Origin: Anthonomus grandis grandis
Taxonomy: Eukaryota; Arthropoda; Insecta; Coleoptera; Curculionidae
Length of the DNA: 64,000 bases
Assembly: GCF_022605725.1 (NCBI RefSeq)
Contig: NC_065550.1
Span: forward strand, 27,036,262-27,100,261
Direction of reading: 5' to 3'
The notes beneath the pieces are model-generated. The model was not told the DNA's origin, did not search any database, and saw only the letters and a list, made by a program, of their open reading frames with translations. Shown here piece after piece: positions 49,101 to 62,300 of this stretch (its first letter is position 1; each line of letters opens with the position of its first letter). The position numbers and the translations under genes were made by a program.

Positions 49101-52100
49101 TTTTTATCAGTGACTTAACGAAATGAACATAAGAATCTGATTCTAATTCTTCAGATTTTGTATTATCTATATTTTCTTATGGCAGAACCTACATGAAATT
49201 TCTAGAAGCAGGACTAGAGTAACAAATTGTATGGATTTATTGGAGTATGAACGTATTCGACCACATTCAGCAATATTTCAATATACATATAATTTTGAAA
49301 CTAGTTTCTTATAAGAACAAGTTTTTCAGCACTACATTAAAACCCTAATTCCAACAAGCTCATTGAGATAATTCGAAAAAAAACGTCCAACTCAAACTAG
49401 GACTGTAACTGGACTGAATCCTCTATACATACAAGTGTATTTTCGGCAATTATTTGGAAGATAGCATATTTCTAATATTAGACCTAATAATTTCACTAGT
49501 ACAGGCTTTAACATGGTAAGCCAATATGCTCTAGGATGGTAAGCCAATATGCTCCAAGTCTTTAGTTATTAGTTGAATCACTTTTTATATAGTAATGGAT
49601 TGAGAAGAGTGGACCTATTGGCCAGCACGTTTTCCGGATTTCAATCCAGTAGTTTTTTGTTATTTTATTAAATTAATCAATCGGCACCGTGGTCCAATAT
49701 TATAAAATCAAAACTTGAGAAGGTATAAAATCGTTTAGAGAAAATCAGTTCTATGCATAAAGCTCTTTTGGATTGAATGATTTAAAAAGGAAGTAATTTT
49801 TTGTCCATATTTAGAATACTTCAAAAAGGAAAATATCTGGATATAGTTTAAATGATCATAACCTAGAATCCCTCATTTTTGACTGTTGATTATAAATTCC
49901 ATAAAACGATGGAATTCTTCTCACTGCGAACAATAAAAAAAAATTATAATACCCCAAATAATCCTTTAAATCATTATCAAATAAGCTGAAAAGTAAGGAG
50001 AGGAGCATATAATTCACTTTGCCAAATGCCTTAGAAAAGTCGGTATAAATGGAATTAACCTGATGTCCCTTAATTCCAAAGCAAATATCAAACTGGGATG
50101 GCCACACAAATCGAGGAATTATTGAAGTAATTTGAAATACTGAAATAATAATATGGGAAACGGAAGATTCAATCTAAAATTTCTACTTTAACTTTTGTCA
50201 TTCAAATCTCTTTTGAATTAGGAAAAATGGTTTATGAACTAGTTTACTAAAGTGAGTTTAAAAAAGCTTCAGCACTAGCTTCAGCTAAAAATTTAATAAT
50301 TAAGTGACTTGATGATGGATTTGTATAAGAATAGAGTATCATAAATTGTGTGTTATAATTCGAGGTCATCTGCAAACAACAAAAATTTGAAACACCTCAG
50401 ATATTCTATATTTGCTTTGTCAAATGCCTTGGAGAAATCGGTCTAAATGGAGTGAACCTGAGTTCCTTTCCAAAGTAAATGTCAATCTGGATCTTATTCT
50501 GCATAATTTAAACATAATATAGTTCCGATAAAATAATTCGGAAATATTTGTAAAGTTGGCATTCTAACTAGAAAATAAATAAAGTTCTATCTAGGCCAAA
50601 AAGTCGAAGACCTCGATAGGTTCGTTCCAAATTCAGTAAAATTAAAATTCATAAATGAATAAGGAGAAGCCGCTATAGTTTATAAAAGCATCATCTAATC
50701 GTAATGATCCTCCATTGTCTACGAACGTTCCCATCAAATGCAAATTTGCTTTTCAGTTAAAACACACTTCCTCTATTTATTTCCTGCAATTAAATCCATC
50801 CATTTTCAGGTGATTTTCAGTTTTCGTGACTATGCAGTTTAACAGTAACGGATTTTCCATTTTCGATTCAATGCGAGTGTGTGTGTTATAAAAAAAGACT
50901 TAGAGGTCATAAAACCCAATCACTTAGCGACTATTTTAATTTTAGCTCAAGAAAAACATTTTGTTTTTCTCTTGTCGCGTTCTTTATTTAAGTCTCGTCT
51001 CGTACTTCTTGGTATTTAACACTGAACAGGCCATACGTACATGGTAATTAATGTTTATTAACCACTTGAAATGTTTAAACTGGGTCATTGAAAATGAATT
51101 TATTGATGCAGACCATAAGCGTGTGGTAAATCAGACAAAAAAAACAACAGATTATGTTATGACTCTTTAATCTTGATTTCAGTGTCTATTAATACGTTTT
51201 GCGTAAGCTGTGAATATGCGTTTTATAGAGTTTATGATTATAAGTTAATTTATTTTTTATGACCATATTTTACAGAAGAAATACAAGAAGTGGAGAATTT
51301 AAAACAGAATAAAGGGGAGACACTTAAGGAGATCACAATATACTCAAAACCAGATCTAAAAGAAGAAGAAAGAAGTGATAAGGAACTTGAATCAAATGTT
51401 TAATTATATGCAAAGTTCACGTGCAAATAAGGATACGTCAGAAAAATGATACGAAATGAAAGGCCTGCAGATTAATGTTGTCTGCATACCATTTTGCAGT
51501 TCTTAAGAGGATTGGATAGTAATACAAGCCTTAAGAAAGAGATAGACGATGTTGTAAATTGTTTGTAAAAAAATCTCCTAATAATACAAGTATTCTATTT
51601 TTTCTATAACGTCATGGTATAGAGAAAGAATATTATTTATATCGGAGACTTATTTAGAGAGATAGGACATAATCCTTTTCAATGAAGATCCAGTTATCAA
51701 GTTATCAAGGTATTTTCAATCAATTATTTCAAGACGTGTAAAAGTAATAGAAAACCACTTTTTTATATTTAATGACATCCACATTGTTTAATTCACTCTG
51801 AAGTTTTATCTTGGCATCTTCATAGCAGATCACCTTAGAAATCTTGCAGTCATATGCAATAAGAGACAGTTGGAGTCATTAGAGATAGGCCAATTGTTAA
51901 TAAAGATAGGAACAATATTGCTACTCTTAGGGACACCTGATATGTAAGAATCCGAAGAAGATGCATCCACTTTCGCATAATATGGCCTATTAAAAAGGGA
52001 TGAATGAATGAAATTTAATAAGTTACTTAAGAAACCAAAGCCTCTTAATTTCTGCAGTAGCAGCTTATGACTCATGTCAAAGGCCTTCTCTGCATTAGTA

Positions 52101-55100
52101 AATATAGCATCAAGTTGAACGTTGTGGTCAATAGCCTGAGCATCATGGTTTGTAAATAAGCATAGATTAGAGATTGAAAACAACATGACCTGAAGCTATG
52201 TTGGTAATCTGGGATTAAATTATTCAAAGTGGTTTTGATCCATTAACAAATAATAGATTAAAATAATTTTGCAATAGGGTTAAGCTGACAAATAGGCCTG
52301 TAATTCTCTACTAAAATGTTTTTGCCCTTTTTATGTAGTGGATAATAGAATCCTTCAATAATAGAGAAGTCATGTAGATACATTTTTAACAAAAGGATCT
52401 TTTTTGCATAATTATTAAGCATAGAGATAAAGTTTTAATACTAACTTAGTGTTAATTAAAATTAACATTGGGATCAAGTTAAAATTGTCTCAATAATGTG
52501 GGTCTAAGATCCTTCACCAAGGATCATTTTAGAAAATGACCTATACTCAAGAAGCGTTAACAGTATTGTTATTATTATTAGAGGTCCACTGAAATTCTCT
52601 TGAAGTAAATTCTTTGATACACCGCTTTCTCAATACTTCTAACTAAATTATTATGTCATCAATATTCAAAACTTTAAAGGTTTTACTGTGGATGAAATCA
52701 TGATTTGTTGGTGACAACTTTATTTTTACTACTGGTACATTTATACTTAAAGCAGTAGATTCAGTAAGAAATTGTCTAACAAATTATTCATTTATTTTAA
52801 AATTAGTGAAATTTCTGATGCCACCAGGTGCAAATTTATCTTCTTTTGGTAAATTTTTTAGGATTACTAAAATTAATAGCATCATAGAAAAACACACCTA
52901 TTCACCTCGTGTCATAATAACCTAATCTTGTACATAGATAAAAAAGGCAAAGTCTCAAATAAGCTCCATGTAAGGAATGAGTTTATGCAAAATACAACCT
53001 TTAAAGCGCAAAATATTAAGGATGTTAAACATAATACCGGCAAATCCATGTTTTTTTAATCTTCTTTGGGTGTACCAGAAAGTATAAAGAAGGTTATCAT
53101 CTTTCGCGTCTACGGAACGCTCGAACCCATATTTTATTGACTTGAGGTCATCAGGCGACGGTCGTATTGCCCATATTCGGCAGTACCAAGAACGCCTTCC
53201 CAGTATACCGTTGCGTTGGATAATGGTGGGTTTCATGATTTGTGCCGACTGGTTGCTTGTTTTTCGTTTTTTTTTTCAGGTATTTTCGTGGACTTTTTTG
53301 GTATAAATTGGGTCAAACAGGTTTTTTTTTTTTAAATTTTATTTTTGCATATACAAGGTCCTTATATAGAGCATAGTCAGTAGCATGTTACTTACTCAAT
53401 TAAACATTCATATTTGGTACTTTTTTTTATTAAGATTCAAGATGGTGCTTGCATAATTAGGTTAATATAAGCACATGATCGGAATTAATTAAAATTTCTC
53501 TGTTTCTTATAAGGATGTCGCACGCGTAACTGATAATGGTAAGTATTGTACCTAAAGCCCAAGGATCGCGTGATCCGTAACACTTTCCGTGTAAAATGGT
53601 TTTGATTTAAATTTTCCATTCCAGGTGTGGATTAGAAAAGTTTTTATTCCCGTAAAACTTCCTTATTTTGTATTCTGGATAATATAAAAGAAATTAATTA
53701 ATTTGTAAAAAAACTAGCATTATAATGCAAATACCCCATCACATAAAAATGAAAAATATGTCAAACTACACTTTGCGGTATAAAATTGACCTTTCTAAGC
53801 AAACGATATAAAACTTTAATCATAGGTCATTAGGAGAGGTCAATAACTGAGACTGCAGACTAATTTTTTAATTATTGATTAACTGAATCGATACTTGCTG
53901 TATGCGATACGATAAGAATTATTAAAAGCGTAAATTTTCTTATATACCTTACATATGAGTAGTGATTAAGTGAGAAAAGAAATTAAAGTAACTGTAATAT
54001 ATCACATAAAAATTTGAAAAAATCGTTAAATATGTAAAAAAAAAAGAATTATGGGACACCTATGGTAGACCCTCCCTCGCTTTATTCTTATTCGCTAAGG
54101 AACCCTACTTGATATGACGATGGGCGTGATCAAAATATTCAACGGCGCACCAGATTTTTTAAATGAGTTTTATTAATCTAACAAATATTATTTATATTAT
54201 TTTTTATTATGTATTTTGTTTAAATAATTTTTTTTAGTAGTAAAGCAGATAAAATTAAATATATTATCTAATTATCTGAGTTGAGTTAAGACTATTTTTT
54301 GAGGATCTTATTCTTCAGATTTTATATTGGCCATATGTTCTTACAGCAAAACCAAATGGCATATATTTATTGAAGCATGGGCGTATTTGACCACGTCCAA
54401 GTATATTTCAATTTTTTAAAGCAGACACTATGTTAAAATCTTAATTTCAACACATTGATTGAAATATTGATAAAAATCTTTAACTCAAACTAGGACTACA
54501 ACTGTACTGAATCCTTTATACTAGTACAGTCTTAACAAACAAAAAACTAGATGTAGCTGGAAAACCATTTGGTATTCCACTAAGATGGCAAGCCCTACTA
54601 TGCTCTAATTCTTTGTTACTATTTGAACCAAATCTTTTTATTATAATGGATTGAAAAGAGTAAATCTATTGACCAGCACGTTTTTTCGGATTTTAAAAAT
54701 CAAAGCTTTAAAAGGTATAAAATTATTTAAAGTTCAGTCATCAAATTAGTTTTAAGAGACTCTTTTGATTAGACTGATTTTTCAAGACAAGTAATTGTCA
54801 TGTATATATAAGACTTAAAAAACGGAAAATATCTGGACCATAAGCTTTTTTTTCTTCAGCTCTTACATTTTTAGTAGAAATAATTGAAATAAGTGATTCA
54901 TTTTAATATCAATGTCATAACAATACACAACTAAAAGTTTTGGATACTGATTTCTTATTTGATTGTACCTAATAAGCATATTTAAAATATTTACCAGGAA
55001 AGCATTTTTGACCTAATATAAAATTCTTTTTTTTCTTCCAGGCAATTGAGGACAACTACTTTAAAGGTAAAAATAGGCTTGCAATTGCCTAAGGTAACTT

Positions 55101-56344
55101 AAAAAGCAACTAGAGCCAGTTGCACGAAAAAAAAACATTAATTAATTGGACGCCTATGGTAACTCCGCCCTCGCTTTAATTTGATACGCTAGGAAAGCCT
55201 GGTTAGTATGACGTTGGGCGTGTAAAACATAAAATATTCAGTGGCGGAGCATATTGTTTTTTTATTAACTTATAATGGTGTATTTCTTATTTGTTTATGT
55301 TTGCAACCTTTAACAGACTTGGGTTATCGAGCTTCGTCAGCTGAGGAATTATGTTTCTTGTATTAATTAGCATATTTAAAATACTTCCCGGAAAAGCATC
55401 AACTTCTTTAACATTTTTTTCACAATTTCTTCAGTTATAAAATCAAATGAAAAAAATTCATCAAGTGACTAGACTGGACCGGATAAGATAGAATCAAGAG
55501 AAGTTTTATCAGATTTTGCTTAAATTTCTGCTCAAATGGCCAAATTAAACTAAATAAAGTGGATGTATCCTCTCATATAGGTCCAAGCCAAACACCCATT
55601 AAACAATTTAAGTTCCTTAAAAAGCTAATAAAAATGCAAAGAGAACGAACATGATGTCGTAGGCATCAAAATGAACAAAGTAAATAAGAAAATAACAGTG
55701 ACATCATCGTTGAAAATATCCTCGGCATTTATTTGCCAATTTGAGAGAGACGAAGGTATGGCGCAAGGTAGGTTCTTAGTCGCCAACAAACCGGTTTTTT
55801 TTATTTTGTTTTCGCGTATTATCTATACCGGGTGTGAACCTGTGTTGGCACGGAAGAAGCTTGAAATCATTATGAATAGCCCACTATTATCATCTAAATC
55901 AAATTTGCGTTACGCTCATTTTTATGGTGTAAAAGTAATTACCGGTTAGCGATAAAAAAAATTTATTTAAAACACCGTGAAATAGTAAGTTGTATGTAAA
56001 TGAATTTATAATATTACAGGAAGACACGGTGTGATGTATATGAAAGAATTAAATGAACTAAGCCATCATCTTATCAACTAGTACTTCAGCTCACAAGATG
56101 CCTAGGAAATAAATTGAAATTAGTTAAATTCTGAAGCCACTTGAAAGAAAAAAAAACTTCATATAATCCAGTTATAATATGATTTATAAAAAAGATAAGA
56201 AAGTATAACAGCCTGGAAGATAAAAAAAATATATTTTTCTTAAATTCTGGGACGCCTCTGATAACCCCGCCCCCGCCTTATTGTGATTCGCCAAGAAATC
56301 ATCATACTTACTACAATTATAGCAAACAGTTAAAATTTATTTTA

Positions 56345-56381
<37 letters not shown>

Positions 56382-59300
56382 TAATATATTTTTATTGCAA
56401 ACCAAATTATATGCAATGACAAAGAAACATCACAAAGAGAAAAGAAGAAAAAAATACATCTGCACTATAAGAAATTTTAACTGGTAGTAACAAGTAACAA
56501 ACATTCTCAAAATAAAACATATAAACATTATTGAATTAAACCCATAAGCCTCAAGCTTTTGGAGCAAGACATGATGTCGAAACTGTCGATGCTCTCGACA
56601 AGTCACAAAGAATGACTGCTGAAAGCAGGTTTTCATTTGTATTTAAATAAATATCTTCTAGTAGAAAGAAAATAGCATCAGATGTTACTTTTCCACTTTA
56701 AAAGCCAAATTGAGAACTGGAAAGGATTTCATTTTGACTGTCTTCTTGACAAGGCGCTCTATTAGCTTATCTAGGTAAGGAAGAAGAGAAATTGGACGAA
56801 AGTTTGCTGAAGTATCAGAGTCACTCCTTTATAAAGAGGCACAACCAATACATGCTTAGGCCTAGCCTCGCTAAGGTGAAGAAGGATCATGATCGAGATG
56901 TCATCATATCCAGAAGATTTTTTTTATTTTTGAATAATTTAAGGGTTTCTTTAATTTCAGGTATATCTACTGTTGCCAAGAAGAATGAATTAGGGGCCCT
57001 CTTACCTGTCAGATTTAATTAATTATTAATTTTTGGGGCGCCTCTGTTAACACCGCCCTCGCTTTTTTCTGATTTGCCAAGGAACCATAATTGATACAAT
57101 AATGGGCGTGTTTTAAATGATCAGTTGCGTGCAAATTAATTCTTTAAACAGCTTTTTTTAGTAATAATTTTTTCCAACTAGTTCTTAAACCCCCAGATAA
57201 GTATGGAAGTACCATTAGGTGTACCTTAGAATCAGAATTTTCTCCAATATTTTGAACCAAAGTTTACATTTTAGAACAATATCTAAAAGTTGCACTTTGA
57301 CATGTTGGAAGCAGATAAAAGCGGAAAAATATCTGCCAATAACACAAAAATCGAACGAACAATTGGATTATTCGCAATGAAACGGTCGACTCATCATCCT
57401 CATTACAAATTCTGCTAACTACCGAGATCTAAATGTCAAATGCGGTAATAACAATAATACAACAAAGCAAGCATATACCAACTGAATTTAAATAACATTT
57501 GTCCAATGGTTTTCTAATTTTTGCACGTTTGGCTTTGGCAAGACGTGCCTAAAACGTACCACCATATTTAATATACATAAGTATGAGTTTTTTTTATTCT
57601 TAACTTGGCCAACGGTACTTTCGAACAGTACATACATACGGCGCCGCGGAGGCTGCAGTTTTCCAAATTTAGTATCTGACTACTTTCATTTCTTAAGAGT
57701 CGCGGTGACACGTTTTTATGTAACTATGTATAAGTGCCTAGTTTGGTACTATTACAGTTATGTCATGTATTCTAAAATTATGATTTGTGTCATATAGACA
57801 AGGTTTTATAGAAATAAAAAAATATTCTTATAGTATAATTTTAGTTTGTTCAAAATACCTGAAAATCTATTAAAAAAATCATTTTATACGTTATTTAGGA
57901 CTTTTTTGGATATCATCGTTTCATTTTTATACTTCTATCGTCTGAAAATTGTGTCTTATTGTTCAGTTTACCCAATAATGTAGAAAAAAACATAATTTTA
58001 TTACAATTTTTTATCATACTTTAGAGCGAGATGGCAATATAAACTTGAGAATTCAGCTTTTTTACCTTTTTCTAAATCACCATTTCATTTCTATATTACT
58101 ACGTGGATCTTTCAGAAATTTAATTTTTCTTACGTAATTTACCTAAATGTATAGAAAATACATAATTTCAAAAATGTCCATTAATTCCTTGACATCAAAT
58201 TCAGTGAAACTTTTTATTTTTTGAATATGTTACAAATATATATATTTTTTAATTTTGTTTAAAAAATAGCGATTAACATGTTCCTACTGGGTGTTATGAA
58301 GTCATATAGTCCATTAGTTTTAATTCTTAGAGAAGAATTCTTTTCCGAACAATTTTTTTTTCTAAATGGCTTAAATAAAAATATTCACTATTACTAATGC
58401 TTATAAATTAAAACATTTGTAGTGCTTTCTGAAATTCCTGTGATTTTTTTAAAATTTTCACTTTATGACGCTTTAAAGTATTTACAAACAAACAGTTTAA
58501 ATTTATCCGAGCTATTCATTGTGAATAACGATGACGAAATCACGTGAAATCTATTCTAATTTTTTTGAACAAAGGTCATCGGAAAATCAGGATCGGCGGT
58601 CACCGTATGAGCTCAGATATAATAAAACCATTCACGATTAACAGAAAATAAAGATGAATAAAACTTACCCGCAAGTACATAATTCGCAAATGCACTGCTC
58701 TTTTAATGGCACTTTTACTTTTCGTGGTTCCGGTTTTTCTTTGATGGTTTTCACGATGTTGATCACTTTGTTGTCGGTTATTTTGTTGATGTTCGTGATG
58801 TTTTCTACTTCGGTCTAAAATTTGATGAAATTAATGTATACATTATTTTTATGATGAAAATACATGGGAATAATTGTAAGGAGAGGGGCCACGAAGAATC
58901 GTCTAGACTTATTGATTTTATTATTTTTTGGTTATAAAATATTAAAATGAATAGAACCGATGTAATATGAAATAACTAAATTTTTCTAAAAGTAATTTTT
59001 TTTTTAATAATCTGTTAGTTAAAAAAATATTTATTTCGGAATTCTTAAATCCAAAATGTTCGAATTTAATAATTTTGAAAATATAAAATTTGATTTTTCT
59101 ACTCAATAAAAAAAATAAAAATACTTTTGCAAACTAAAATTTCCAAAAATTCGCTGATTTCCTGACTGGATTTCTCGTGATTTTATAAATTTTAAACAAT
59201 TTAATCACTAACCTAATATTGTAATAGAACCTCATATACTTTTTACTAATTTATTTATTATAAAAACATTTAATGAAAAAATGGTGGCATTATCATAAAT

Positions 59301-62300
59301 ATTTGGTGGTCCAGTTTAAACATCAATAATTTTAATACGTGATGGAGAATTTAAAAAGAAATAGATATATATTTTCAGATTTTTCGTAGAAATGTTTAAT
59401 AACAAATATACAGGGTGTTAAAGTTAAGAATAATTATTTGTTTATTTATCATAACTCTTAAACTACCAGCTCAATTTTAATTAAATTTCGCATGCAGGTT
59501 ATGGTACTGAATTGTCAATTACTGATGAAGCCAATTCTTAAAAAAAATGCCAGTGGCTTAACATACGGAGGGACTAGGTTCTTTTTTGTCTCAAATCTGC
59601 GAGGTGATAAAATATTTTTTTATAAGAAGTCAACTGTTAGATTCTCCATTTAATTTGGAAAAAATTGTTACTCTTGCAAAATTATGATGTAAGGCACTGT
59701 TTTTAAAATATCTTAATTCAATTGTTGAGAAATACCTGCTAAAATGTTTAAAAATTTATAAAAAAAAAAGAAAATCGGGGTTGGATTTGTAAAAAAGTTG
59801 AATATAGAAGATGATCAAAAGTGACTTTAAGTCATTATTTCATTTGGCACATTTTATTTTAAGATTTAAGCTAATTTTTTTTTTGTAAGTTTTTGCAGCA
59901 TTTTAACTGGAGTTTCTGTACAATTAAACTAAGATATTTTAAAAACAGTGCCTTAAATTATAATTTTGCAAGAGTAATTTTTTTTCCAAATTAAATGGAG
60001 AATCTAACAGTTGACTTCTTATAAAAAAATATTTTATCACTTTGCAGATTTGAGACAAAAAAGAACCTAGTAATTGACAATTTACTACAATAACCTGCAT
60101 GCGAAATTTAATTAAAATTGAACTGGTTGTTTAAAAGTTATGATAAATAAACAAATAACTCTAATTCTTAACTTTAACACCCTGTATCCTTGTTATTAAA
60201 CATTTCTAAGAAAAATTTTATAATGAAAGTCTATTTCATTTAAACTGGACCACCCTGTATAATGTAATTTAGGCAAAAAACCCAAATCTTTTTAAATCCA
60301 ATTATTTGAAAAATACGCTTTTTCTTCTAATAATTTCTTTTTACAGTATAAAATCGAAAAAAAAATTGCAAAGTTTTCACATGAACTAATGACATGAAAC
60401 CAAGAAAAAAATTAATTAGAGTTTTAGACTCTTGAAAACGTAAATTTCATCTATTTACACAACAAAAAAATTAAATAAATAAAAAAATACTTACAATATC
60501 CTTGATATCCACAATATCTTCCCTCACAAACGTCTTGTCCACCCTGTCCACAGAATCGAACGTCTTCACATCTTTGACCACTTTAGTATCGCTCCTCACA
60601 TCAGTCGTCGACAACTTCTCAGTAGTAAACTTCTGATCCACTGAAGTCTTAAAGCTGATATCTTCTGTAACATCTGTAGACGAGATCTTTTGATCTCGAG
60701 TGATTTTATCATCAACAATAACCTCCACAACATCCAGAGGTCCTTTTTTGGGGCCCTTTGGACCTCCTGGCTTCGAACTGTCCCAAGTGTCATGCGTAGA
60801 ATAATGTTCAGTAGAACTCTGATGGTCTTCGAACGTCTGGGAGTCTTTAGTGATTGAAGTTCTTGTATCAGAGAACTTGGAAGTGGTTTCGTAGTTTTCC
60901 ACGACTGTTTTAGAATCAGTCAGAGGGATTCTAATAGTAGAAATGACTTTGTCAGTTGGTGTACGATCTTTTGGAATTCTTTGGCCATCTTTAATAATAA
61001 AAGTTTCATCCAGGACAGTGTCAGTGAATTTTTGATCTACAAACGTCTTAGAGTCCTTAATTACTGTTACATTGGTATCAACAATATCGGTGAATTGATT
61101 GATGTTCTCTTGAATCTCTGTTGAGAGGAAATCTGTGGTTCCCTTAGGTCCTTTTCTTGTTGCTGGTGTTGGTTTATCACCAGGTTTTGTGCCATCAGGT
61201 TGTTTTGGTCTTCTACTCGGAGACTCCTCAGGTCGCTTTCGCGAATCCGGCTTTCGCTCAGGTGATTTATCACCTTTAGGCTTCTGGGGTTTTTCATAAG
61301 TGAACTGTCCATTCCATCCAGTTTTCCCATAATTTCTATCGTTAGAATAAATCACATCCTTTGAATCCACCATATGGTCTTTAAGAACCGTTCCAGAAGA
61401 CCCAATAGTGTTCTGGGTGGCCTTAGAATCATAAACATGATCTACCATGGTTGTTCTTGAGTCTATGCTATGGCCATAAAAGTCCTTGGTGTTTGTAGCG
61501 GTTTGAGACTGTCTTATCTTATTTGTGTCCACGTAGTTTTCATCTACATATACTGTCGTTGTAGATCTGTCAGTAGAAGGTTCTCTTCTTGATGCTCTGT
61601 CACTAGAGGGCGTACGTTTTGGTGATTGGTCACTGGGCATTTTTTTAGGAGAACCTTTGGATGGTGACTCCAGCCGTTTTCCTTTATCAGTCGTTTTCCT
61701 CACTGGACTTGGGCTTCCCCTTCTGGGTTGCTGCGGCTTTTCATAAGTAAACTGTCCATTCCATCCAGTTTTTCCATAATTCCTATCGTTAGAATAAATC
61801 ACATCCTTTGAATCCACCATATGGTCTTTAAGAACCGTTCCAGAAGACCCAATAGTGTTTTGGGTCGCCTTAGAATCATAAACATGATCCACCATCGTTG
61901 TTCTTGAGTCTACACTGTGGCCATAAAAATCCTTGGTGTTTGTAGCCGCTTGGGACTGTCTTATCTTATTAGTGTCCACGTGGTTTTCATCTAAATATAC
62001 TGTAGTTGTAGATCTGTCAGTAGAAGGTTCCCTTCTTGGTGCTCTATCACTAGAGGGAGTACGTTTTGGAGATTGGTCACTGGGAATTTTCTTAGGAGAC
62101 CTGTCAGATGGTGATTCAGGTCTCTTTCTTATGGGACTTGGGCTTCCTTTGCTAGGCTGCTGTGGCTTTTCATAAGTAAACTGTCCATTCCATCCAGTTT
62201 TTCCATAATTTCTATCGTTGGAGTAAATCACATCCTTTGAGTCAACCATATGGTCTTTAAGAACCGTTCCAGATGATCCGATAGTGTTCTGGGTAGCCTT

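Noticed and set aside
55671..55949. 92-codon plus-strand frame as a gene
   Set aside because: No recognisable domain, no splice or promoter context, length within chance expectation; left as unassigned.
56792..57022. 76-codon plus-strand frame
   Set aside because: Antisense to a non-LTR RT fragment whose conserved blocks read on the minus strand.
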